The notes under the pieces are model-generated. The model did no database searches, had not been told where the DNA came from, and worked only from the letters and a program-made list of their open reading frames with translations. This document shows positions 40,306-50,465 of a stretch of DNA of 64,000 nt, piece by piece (position 1 is the stretch's first letter; each line of letters opens with the position of its first letter). Both the position numbers and the translations under genes were made by a program. Origin of the DNA: Rhizodiscina lignyota (Eukaryota > Ascomycota > Dothideomycetes > Aulographales > Rhizodiscinaceae); NCBI GenBank assembly GCA_010015805.1, contig ML978126.1, forward strand, positions 992,001 to 1,056,000, written 5' to 3'.

Positions 40306-42787
40306 ATGACAACGAGGTCAACGAGGAGTTCGGCGGGGTCGACTCCTCAATCTGCGAACCAGAATGGGAGTGAAATGCAGTCGACAGCCCAGGCCAGCAA
40401 CAGGGAAGTGCGGAAGCGGAACAGGCAATGGCTGTCATGTGAGGCGTGTCATCGAATGAAGGTGAAATGGTGCATTGGATCTTCGCCAAATCTTGCAAAA
40501 TATTCACCTAACTCATTTATGTTATAGCGACCGGCGACAGCCATGTACGCGATGCGCACGTGGAGATCGAGGCGACAAATGCGTTTACGAGGCGGTCAAG
40601 AAACCCAGGGCTGGAAGCCAAAAGAACGGTTCGGAAAAAGAAGAAGAAGATCACGGACCAGATCCATTTAGCGTTCCAAAAGAGAAGATGGTCAAGTATC
40701 GCAAAGGCAAAGTCCGGTAAGTAGCCGATTGTTCCAAGTACAGACTATGCCTGCTAATTCATCAAGACACGGTGGGCGAACGCACTGGGCGCTGATAGCG
40801 CATGAGGTACGTGGCTATCTCCTAGTAGATTTCATTCATTAGACGATACTGACCCATTTTAGTTCCAAGAAATGAGGCAATTCATGTCAGCCGACGCTGT
40901 GGACACAACGGGCATCAACAAACAATTAAAATCAATGAAGAAATTCTTCCCTAAGAAGAGGCTATTGAACTACCCCTTCTGTCCCAGCAGAGAACCAAGA
41001 TATACCTCACAAGAAGGCATCATCTCGACTCTCCCGGACAGGAGTACTGTTCAGAGCTTGGTCGACATATACTTTGAGACCTTTGAGAAGACTCATGCTT
41101 TGTTTCATGAGGCCACTTTCAAGGAAACCCTATCTTTGTTCTGGGAACATCCAGAGTCAGTGGAATCTGGATGGCTCGCATCTCTCTTCCTCATGTTGGC
41201 GCTCAGCCATCACGCTAGCAAACATTCGTCCGCTGAAACGGTCACGCCCGCAACCCACGGCCAAATCGAAGCTTATCTTGAGAGCGGTCAAGCTGCTCTT
41301 CATCTCACAGGCTTCATGTTAAAGCCTACTCTGGATAGCCTACGGGCACTTTGCATAGTAGCCATTGGCAAAGCGCTGGACATAGTATGCAGCTCTCCAG
41401 GAGGACATGCACCCAGACATGGCTGACACATTTCGCAGATAACGCTGGACGATAGTGACACATTATATATCTTCACAGGTTTCATTGTCCGATATGCATT
41501 CCTGCTCGGGATGCATAGGGACCCAAAGTATGCCACGGGAATGCCACCACCAGAGGCACAAGCTCGCCGGAAAATCTGGACAACCATCTTGTTCCTCGAC
41601 CTGCGAATATCGATCGAGGCTGGGATGCCTCTTCTTATCCGCTCGACGGATTACGACACGCTTCCACCACAAGATACTTTCGGCGCTCTAGTTTTTGAGT
41701 CACAATCTATTTCCAACGAGCTCACGCCCACGACCTTCCAGCACAAGCTTGCACAATCAATTCGCATCGTTGCTGACATCATCGCCGTCATAAATTCTCC
41801 GTCTCCCGATCTCAAATACGAACAAGTCCTCAACTACGATGCCAAGCTCCGTGCTGTGCTTCGAGATTTCCCGACTTTAAATCCCAATTTCGCCGAAAAT
41901 ACAGCTGCTCATTTATTCCAGCGCTCTTCTCTCTCCATCTTCATCCATCGCGTTCTCCTAGCGCTCCATCAACCCTATGCAACAGATCCACAAGTCTGGC
42001 GCGATTACCAAACATCACATTACAGTGTGCTTCAGTGCTCATTGGCGATATTAGGGATTCAACGCCTAATCTTCGAGTGCTCGGAACTGTCAGTACCGGT
42101 AATGTGGCTGCATGAGCTCTACCGTCATGACTTCATGGTCGCTGCGCTATACGTCTGCGTGGCACTCCGAAGAGACCAATTTTCAGGCGGCCAGGGAGAT
42201 GGTCTTTCGAAAGAGCAGGCCAAACAAACTGCATGGGACACACTCTTAGGCTGCAGAGAGATATGGCAGCGTGATTGTACTCTGTCGGTCCATCACTACA
42301 AGATTTACCTAGGCATGTGTCTTATCACTGCCGCCATCTCCAGCCTCGAAAAGGGCAACGAACCTCTCGATGCGATGAAAGAAGTTGCAGGAGATGTCAT
42401 TGCGGAGGTGACGGATAAGTTGGGGGCGAGTAGCCATCCGAGTACTGGTTCGAGCGAGGCCGCAACGTCCGGCAGTGGATCAGGTCCACTCGACTTCATG
42501 CTCTTCGATGGCTGGAGTATGGATCCGACTTTCTTTTCTACGGGTATTGACCCGATGACGCCAGACTTGCACACGAGCTGGGGCCCCGCCGTAAGTTCCG
42601 ATCATTTCCTTTCTGCCCATTAACTTGCTAGTTTTTCATAACTGAGCAGCCTAATTACAGTTCCTGGGAGGCCATGGAGGGGCCACCTATAATGGGTGGC
42701 CTGGGCCCCCAATTAAGTGATTTTCACGGCGTTTGGCCGCGAGAGGCTGTCTTTAAGTGTTCTTCTGCAGCAGGCGCTGATATTTAG
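40306..42787 (+). CDS. Zn(II)2Cys6 transcription factor with fungal_trans domain
   Basis: Six exons (40306-40469, 40528-40716, 40767-40806, 40863-41384, 41439-42590, 42650-42787) encode 734 residues. The zinc cluster is split by intron 1 inside its third Cys codon; spliced, it reads CEACHRMKVKC, then QPCTRCARGDRGDKC. A basic linker follows. The fungal_trans regulatory domain spans about residues 190-480 (LVDIYFETFEKTHALFHEATF, GKALDI joined to ITLDDSD, GFIVRYAFLLGMHRDP, RRKIWTTILFLDLRIS). The last exon was added because a GTAAGT donor at 42591 and a CAG acceptor at 42649 join WGPA to PNYSSWEAMEG, a common ending in such factors; without it the protein stops at 42623. The target genes are unknown. 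Confidence 0.9.
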
Positions 42788-43779
42788 TTATCACAGAGCT
42801 TGAGCTTCGAATATATGGGCGACCACACCGGGAAAGGAAGGTGGCCTAGTATATGGGAATGATAGCAGTCGCAATTATGGCTCCAATCAGAATATGGAGC
42901 GGAATCGGTACCTTCACCTAGGCTTTGATCAGACATGTCGAGGAGGACATCGTTTGCACGGGTGGTACACACTGCAGATATAAGAGCGGCATATTGGTCG
43001 CCAATCTGCTCTGCAAAGCACGACTAATCTTTATTCACGACGAGGATGACTACCGAGGAAGCGACGCTCCGCGCTACTGGGGAAACGATTATGTACTTTT
43101 ATATAGATGGCACCACTCTGCTCCCATGCGAGTGTGAAGGGGACGCACACGAAAACTTCCTTCACCACACACCTTCCCGTCTGCGTCCATTTCCATGACG
43201 CCGTTTGATGCTCTTATCAGCCGCGAAAATATGTTCAGTGATAAAGGCTTATTATACCGACGCACTTATGTAATCGGCACCTGCATCCGCCGTTGGTCTG
43301 CACCACATAAATATCTGCAGCCCTACTGACATTCGCACGCTCGAGTAAGCCGTGTCAGGGCGGTGCGGAATCATTCCCATACTCGTCGGAAACATAGCAG
43401 GGTCTCACGCCCGTTCCTGGAGATTACAGGAATGGCTAGTCCTTATTAGGGCGCGCTACTAATCTGCCAATGGTACTGGCTAACCATTTCCATACTTTTC
43501 CCACAACGGTCGGTTGCTCCGCACCCTCGCCTCAAGCTAACGGGCGTAAGGACCACTACTGTCCAAGATGCGCGTGTAAGGGCGCAACGGGTATTTCTGG
43601 GGCAAGGTAAGCAGGCGGCCCGAATTCTACAAGACGACAAAAATATTCAAATCAGTGTCGACATTTTCAATTCTGACTGCTACCTGTATATCATTCCACT
43701 CCTCGCTCTTGCGTCTCTTTCTATCAAACCAGCGAGATTGCTTCTGCTCTACTTCTGTCTCTTACAACCGCATATCAAG
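42788..43779. other. Intergenic, 1 kb
   Basis: No gene is supported. Short frames occur on both strands. A TATA-like word (TTATATAG) lies near 43100, and a CT-rich leader precedes the CoA-ligase start at 43780. Confidence 0.55.
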
Positions 43780-45845
43780 ATGCCATTCCTTTCACAAGAT
43801 CATCGTCCGATTCCGACAAAGGACATCTTATCGTGGTATTTCGACGAGCCGCAGTGTGACCAAGACAAGCCGATATACATCGATGCAGCAGACCCAAGCC
43901 GATCATGGACGCATCGACAAGCAAGAACTGCCGTTCGTAAGATTGGAGCGGGACTGAAAGCACTGGGGCTGAAGAAAGGAGATACCGGTTAGTATTTGAT
44001 CTATTCAATTATATGAGACTACGCGCTAATGTTTATAAGTCTGTTTGCATAGCTTCAACGACGTATGTCAAATGTCTTTGCTACCAAATGGGGAAGAAAC
44101 TGTCCCATCTTAGATATTAGTGCGACGCCGTAGCGTGAACGACTGCTGACATCCCTCTCAGGTCAATTATCCGATCCTCGTCAATGGTAGCCAATTCATG
44201 GTGCAATGGGGAATCAAGAACTGAGCTGATTTAATGCGTGTGATAGGTATTCTTGCGGCAGGTTGTATATACTCCGGTGTAAGCGATCAGCAAACAACCA
44301 GCCACTGAAAGATCGAACTAATTATCTAGTAGACCAACCCAGGATACACGGCACATGAACTGAAACACACCATCAAATGCGCACACGTCAAGTTCATCAT
44401 CACCGAGCCGGAAATGCTGCCCAATATCCTCGCCGCAGCAGACGACACCAACATATCGCGCTCCTCCATCCTCATCTTCGACAATCTCCCAGAGCAATCA
44501 GTCCCGCAGGGTTTTAAATCATGGCGTACTCTGTTCGACCACGGTGAAGCCGACTGGCCGCGCTTCGACGACCTGGAAACCTCCCAAAATACGCACGCTG
44601 CTCGGCTCTTCTCTAGCGGAACCACGGGTCTACCCAAAGCGGCAGTCCTTTCTCATTATAACTTTGTTGCGCAGCACTACGTCGCGGAGGAGTGGCCGCG
44701 CCGCAACTACGAAGTCAGACGAATTGTGCCGCTCCCGTTTTTCCATGTCGCTGTCGGCCCACGCATTCACTTCTCGCCGCTGCGCGATGGATCCGTGACG
44801 TACACGATGCGTCGTTTCGGACTGGAGCCGTATCTCGCTAATCTCGAGAAGTATGCGATTACGGACGTACTGATGGTGCCCCCAGTTGTAAGAATGCTCT
44901 ACAATTATCATGTTTAACGAGTGTACTTATATACATGCTAGGTCATTGCCATCATTATGAGCCCACTGCGGCACAAGTACAGCATGAAGAGCACAAAGTA
45001 CGCAATCGCGGGAGCGGCGCCTCTAGGCAAAGAAGCGCAGGCCAAGATGAAGGAATTGATGCCACCGGACTCGCCTTTCACCCAAGTCTGGGGTATGACA
45101 GAGACGACTTGCATTGCGACGATGTTTCCATATCCGGAACACGACACCACTGGCTCTGTTGGACGTCCAGTGCCCGGTATAGACATCAAGTTAGTTGATG
45201 AAGAGGGCCGCGACATTACGGGGTATAATGTTCGTGGCGAGATGTGTGTGCGCGGACCGACGGTGATCAAAGGCTACCTAGACAACCCGGAAGCGAATAA
45301 GAGCTGGGATGCGGACGGCTTCTTCCATACGGGCGATATCATGTACTGCGACGAAAAGACGAAGCTGTGGTATGTTGTGGATCGGAAGAAGGTGAATTAT
45401 TTCCTTGCTACTCTAAGCATCCATACGAAGCACAGACTAACGTGTTGCAGGAACTCATCAAAGTCCGCGGATTCCAGGTTGCGCCGCCCGAAGTCGAGGA
45501 TGTGTTGTTAGATCACCCGCAGATTGTTGACGCGGCAGTGATTGGAGTGGATGGCGGAGCTTCTGGGGAGCTACCCCGAGCCTACATAGTGAAGAGATCA
45601 GGACCTGAGGGCGACAAACTGACCGAAACCGACGTGCATAAACATGTTAATGAGCGGTTGGCCAACTTTAAGAGACTTGCTGGAGGCATCGTATTCATGA
45701 AAGAGGTGAGTGCAATCTTCTAAGAGAGCTTCCATTCTCAGGTTCAATACTAATGGGGTTTCAGATACCCAAGACACAATCCGGAAAGATCCTGAAAAGA
45801 GTGCTGAGAGAACAGGCTAAGAAGGAGACGGGTGCGAGACTTTGA
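43780..45845 (+). CDS. AMP-dependent acyl-CoA synthetase, 4-coumarate-CoA-ligase-like, likely peroxisomal
   Basis: Eight exons (43780-43987, 44040-44062, 44162-44186, 44247-44278, 44333-44887, 44942-45391, 45451-45705, 45765-45845) encode 542 residues. Four of the first exons are tiny (23, 25 and 32 bases among them), yet together they give VCLHSFND, VNYPILVNG and ILAAGCIYSGTNPGYT in frame. The adenylate-forming motifs are FSSGTTGLPKAAVLSH (P-loop), WGMTETT, the GDIMYCDEKTKLWYVVDRKK motif with its catalytic Asp, and the C-terminal Lys in PKTQSGKILKRVL. The protein ends GARL, and ARL matches a type 1 peroxisomal signal, as in fungal ligases feeding beta-oxidation. The acid it activates is unknown: aromatic, fatty or polyketide-type. 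Confidence 0.92.
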
Positions 45846-46001
45846 TGCATCGTGAGATTTGTCGTGATATTGGTATCTCCATATATGTACAATGTAATCA
45901 AGCGGCGTGTTAGAAGGTGAGATTATGTTCATCATTACGGTGGTGATAGGGGTGTGATGGGCAGAGAAATCGGAATGTAAAAGCATTATGAGTGCAATTC
46001 A

Positions 46002-46978
46002 TCACAGTTCCTTCTCTTTCAGCTTTCCGTTCGTACCCAGAGGCACCTCTGTCGGGAGTTTGGCAACTGCCTGCGGGCCGCCTACAACCTCGAACCCTTT
46101 ATGGAAGATCCATTCAATCGTATGCTCTATGGGTTTGTCGAATATGAAAGGCAGGAATGGGACAGCGGCCAAACCGAGCTACAACCATGTTAGAAATGGC
46201 TCATCTCAACTAAACGCTACTACTTACCCCGATCGGCGCCCAGGTTCTAACTGTCTTGTTCTTCATGTCTTTCATCGCTCTCCCAGAATATCTGACAATG
46301 CTGTGTATCGTGAATGCAGGCAAGCCCATACTTGCTAGACTTTGGAACACCGCGCGCTGCGCCATCACAGCTCTGTAATCGTCAATCGGCACCACTCGTG
46401 CTGGCTTCGGTACCTCTGCGACTGTGGTGTCTCTGCCATCTGTCGCATGCGTGTAGTCTTGTGAATATTTCTCTGGGTGCAGCGTATGCTGGTTACGGAT
46501 GTATGCTTTGTATCCCTCGTGGGCAACGTCACCGCCGATATATAGCCATGATACTGCGTATGCGCCGCGAACGAGGTTTGGATGTGCAATGGGCCGGAAA
46601 GACTCTCCTATGTCAGATGTATAGGCGATGTAGCGGTGCGCCGCGAGGAGGACGGTCCTTATACGAGATGCGTAGGCAGCGTAACGGAGGTTCGAGTCGG
46701 TACTCTCACCACCTCTGGATGAATTCAAATAATGCGTCAGCGCCTCATATATTCTCCAATCGCCTGCAATACGTCGACTCGGCCGAGTGAAATCAAAGAG
46801 TGGTAACTCACTTTCCAGCGTATACTGTCTCCCACAGCTTCTCCTCGTTGTCTAATGTGTCTTGTATCGACTTTGGTAGTTTTGAAGGTCGTGGGGGAGT
46901 GCTAAAGTCTGGCCGCGGCTCATTTCGTTCGTGTGGAATATCGTCGAGATTGAGCTTGCTTTCGTCCTTCTTCGACAT
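46002..46978 (-). CDS. MTP18/MTFP1-type mitochondrial inner-membrane protein
   Basis: Three exons (46978-46812, 46714-46228, 46178-46002) encode 276 residues. The core has the MTP18 pattern: LRYAAYASRIRTVLLAAHRYIAYTSDIGESFRP split over two blocks, NLVRGAYAVSWLYIGGDVAHEGYKA, AVFQSLASMGLPAFTIHSIV, and the final DKPIEHTIEWIF. Two to three membrane helices are expected. In animals this family supports mitochondrial fission and inner-membrane coupling; fungal members are little studied. The N-terminal 50 residues are charged and Pro-rich. A longer start at 47002 is possible. The gene is divergent from the PGAP4-like gene with about 1.1 kb between them. Confidence 0.93.
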
Positions 46979-48068
46979 GGAGGCGGGAGGGGATCTGTGC
47001 AAGTGCTGGCGTCTGTCAAGGGTGTGAATCGCAGAGACACAGTATTTAAAGCGGGACTAATTAGATCTGAGAGATGTGAAATTCCCCTCTTGAATTGAAA
47101 GCTAGAAACGAGCTGGCAAAGATCAAGCAGGCGAGGTAGGAAAGGTACGGAACGATATATGACGAATGCCGCCCTGCATCTCCATGTTTCCTCAGACAGA
47201 CGACCATAGTATGGCGATGGTCATTTCAGATCGGACGACCACAGCACAGATCTGGCCATTTCAATTCCAACATCCAAGGGGCTGGCCATTATCACACAAT
47301 CCACCATTTCCGCTCACTTTTCTACGTCCATGGGCTGAATCGGCTAGGGCATGTGCATTCCTTTAGGTATTTCTTTTGCTCGAGCGAGATGCACATTGAT
47401 TACACGTCGAATTCAAGCTCAGCCTCATATACGGCTGAATCACAGATCCGAACCCCACAAGAGCGCCGTCCCACGTCCAAGAAAATGGCCGACCTTGCTC
47501 TCTTAGGATTGCCAGATCAATCACGAGTCACTGGCGTGTATCACCATTATGAATACGACTTGGCAGCTAGGCTTGTTGTAGCATACGCGTCTGTCCGCAC
47601 CGGCCTCGCCCCTCGTGCATCCTTTCGGCATACCGTTGAGACCCGTTCAGTTCATCGAATGGCCGCGAACTTTGGCACTCTTAACTATCAGCAGTGATCG
47701 AATGGTAGAAATTTCAGCCATACTCCTATAGTGCTGACGTACCACGGTATCAAGGGCCTATTTCTACCTATTTCCTATTACGCTTCTCGCAAGCTAAATT
47801 CCTCGCAAGGTTTTTAGTCGCCGCACTTACTCATTCGGGCTATACCAGATACTCTCAATGAATCTTCCTTTTCATATGGCCGCCCACATGTTTCTTCATA
47901 CATCTCTTTGTCTGAGGGCGTTACCAGCATGTGCCCCGCGGAGTATTCGTGAAACCTTCTTCTTCACTCCAAGTTTGCTTTCTCGACCAATCAACTTGTT
48001 CAAACACCGCTCCGAGATGCTGCTGGATTGTTTCGCGCCCAACATTCTTTTCCTCCCGCGTTCAACTC
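46979..48068. other. Intergenic, 1.1 kb, divergent promoters
   Basis: This separates the MTP18-type gene from the PGAP4-like gene. Open frames on the plus strand (47353-47697, 47858-48103) show no domain content, and no repeats are seen. Confidence 0.55.
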
Positions 48069-49521
48069 ATGGCGCTTTTACAACGTTGCGTCGCTTCACA
48101 TAGCCTGCGCCTCTTGCTTGCAGTTTGTTTCCTATTTCTGCTTGCAATATGGTACGGCAAGGCACACTTCTACCGCGATCCTCTTAGTGCTTTTTACGAT
48201 CCCAGTCGAGCATTCGAGCGTGGCTACAGCTTTCAGCGTGAGAAGGAGGCCCAGGACTGGAAGATCGAAGCTGTTCGACGATTACACCAATCTGATGCCG
48301 AATCTTTTCCGAAAAAGGGCGACGACGCGCGCATCTGTGCTGTTTTCATCACTTTCAAGCGCGAAGAAAACTCGGAATATATCGATGTAAGAGGACCCTA
48401 AGAGTGACTGCCTACTGAGGTTGTTCAACTGTTGCGGTTCGTGTGAAAGTACTGACTGAATTTTCACGCTCAAGTTAGCTGTTAGCAGTGCCCTTGCCAA
48501 CCTCAAACTAGCCGAACGCGAAAACATCGACATCAGAATCTACTTTGCAAACACAAAACCCGAAGTACACCCTGCGTGGCACTCGTGGCTCGACGATGTC
48601 GTTGACGAATCATTCACCGCGTCGGAGCATGTCTCCGGCCCGCTATGGGAGCGGTTGGAGAGACTCGAGATGGACAAGGATTACGTTGGCAAGGGAAGAT
48701 TGGACTACACCGTGGCGCTAGATCGTTGTTGGTCCAACTCTTCTGCTCCATACATTGCTATAATCGAAGGCGATGTCCTTTTGGCGGAAGGCTGGCTCGC
48801 ACGAACAATCTCTGGACTGCTTCATATCGCCAAAACTGAGCATGTCGATTGGCTTGATCTACGCTTGTTTGGCGCAGATGTCTCCATCGGTTGGGCCTCC
48901 AAAGAGCTTCTGGGGAATAACGTTTTCTGGATCTCGCTCGGAGTTGGGCTTCCAGTTCTGATGTTCCTCATCCTCCTTCGTCGCCGATCCCAGACCCTCA
49001 ATCCACACCTTTCGACGCCCTCGCTCTTCATAATATGCTTTATCGCCATTCCTGGCTTCATCATCCTCTTCTTTCAAGCTGGGAAAGGGTCCACACTCCC
49101 TGTCATATCCGGTGTGCACCGACAAGATACCTTTGGCTGTTGTACTCAAGCGCAAGTGTTCAATCGGCAACAAATTCCCGACCTGGTCGAACATATGAGG
49201 AATGAAGAGTTTAATCTGCCGCATGATCTGGCAATCAACCAATTTAGACGTGATCGAGGCCTTGCTCGCTTCGCGCTGTATCCAATCATTGCACAGCACT
49301 TCGGTATGGAAATCCTTGACTTCTCTCTCTTCGTTAGCAATAAGTTGCAGGAGGATAGCTAACAGATCATCTTGACAGGTTTCCACTCCATCATCAATCC
49401 CAATCGGTCGGAGGAAATGCCAATATGGAGCATAGGGTTTGAGGACCTAAAGCCATCGAGACTCGCCCAGGACCACGAGAAAATGGTCAAAGAGATATAC
49501 GGTTCTGATGCTTGGAGTTGA
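48069..49521 (+). CDS. PGAP4/TMEM246-like glycosyltransferase with transmembrane hairpin inside the catalytic domain
   Basis: Three exons (48069-48386, 48475-49303, 49379-49521) encode 429 residues. Residues about 11-30 form a signal anchor (LRLLLAVCFLFLLAIWYG). The GT-A fold starts with ARICAVFITFKR and has the nucleotide-sugar motif IIEGDVLLAEGW, an E-x-D type variant. Two adjacent membrane helices (NNVFWISLGVGLPVLMFLIL and SLFIICFIAIPGFIILFF) lie between halves of the catalytic domain, which resumes with GCCTQAQVFNR and HDLAINQFRR. This layout, with three helices and a hairpin within the enzyme, is the trademark of PGAP4, the Golgi GalNAc transferase for GPI anchors. The fungal donor sugar is not known to me. 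The last intron was chosen to join AQHFG to FHSIINPNR. Confidence 0.85.
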
Positions 49522-50465
49522 AAAGAAAAATCGATGTCAAAATCTCCAAATTGGAGGCGCTGTTGGATACGCATGGACATGGTGTGTTTGACGGTGACTC
49601 GAATCTCCGTCCGTCGGTTGTATCGACCCACGAAAATTCATAAACTCCCTTACTTCACCTTCCCCGACCAGGGCCCTGCGGTGTGTGCAGACACGCTTCT
49701 TTCCCAATCTCATCTTCCTCGACTAAAGCACTATTGTGCAGGGACTCGGTTTTGGCTGTTGTGTCTTTCTTTGAAGCTCGCACTATACCCGAATTTTCAC
49801 TTTTCTACCTTTTTGCCTTCGCCCACTTGGCTTGTACTATATGCCGAGACTCGGTTCGATGAAGTTTCACTCTCTTACAAACATTTCCCTCACACATGTG
49901 GGGGATGTGTTTGGTTTTCTGGGGAGTCTGCTCAAGACCTTCCCCGCCAACTTATGAAATTTTACGATTTGCAGCGTTGCACCATTCGCATTCTTCTACG
50001 AACGTGTACTGCCGTCCAATTTCTACTCTCGTCTTGCGTGTGCAGCGGTTCTCACTTCTTCCATCAGGCGTACGTGTCTGAAGTCTCACATCGATGGCAT
50101 CCTTGGGCTTTCGTCAGTCTACGCTCTGTCAACATAACTCGACATCATACGCAAGAAGTAAGCCTTAAGATGTAAAACACTGAAAGTCAAGGCGAGTACC
50201 CTGTGGCGATCGCGGCTGGATCACGCATATGTTGGATCGAACCGAAGTGCGGGAGCGGCGCGGCCGCTACGACGGCCGCTAATGCTTATTCGATTATTCC
50301 CGACCACTGCTTGAAGTATTTTGTACAACATGCACTCTTTCATTACTCACTTTTTCTACATCTCTACACGTTTATAACCTTGGCAAATGTTTATATCCCG
50401 CATGAGAGTGTGCCATCCGACCACGACAAGACGAACTCGGAAGGCTCATTGCAGCTGATCTGGAC
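49522..50465. other. Intergenic, 0.94 kb
   Basis: A plus-strand frame runs from 49534 to 50175 but its product is Ser/Phe/Leu/His-rich without domain or splice support, so it is not called. A GC-rich word (GCGGCCGCTACGACGGCCGC) lies near 50260. No other feature is seen. Confidence 0.5.

Noticed and set aside
47353-47697. 114-codon plus-strand frame
   Set aside because: No recognisable content or splice support in the divergent promoter region.
49534-50175. 213-codon plus-strand frame between the PGAP4-like and HET genes
   Set aside because: No domain, no signal peptide, composition like non-coding CT-rich DNA; it begins right after a gene end.
50220-50245. B-box-like word (GGTTCGATCC) on the minus strand
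   Set aside because: No paired T-arm or A box at a suitable distance.
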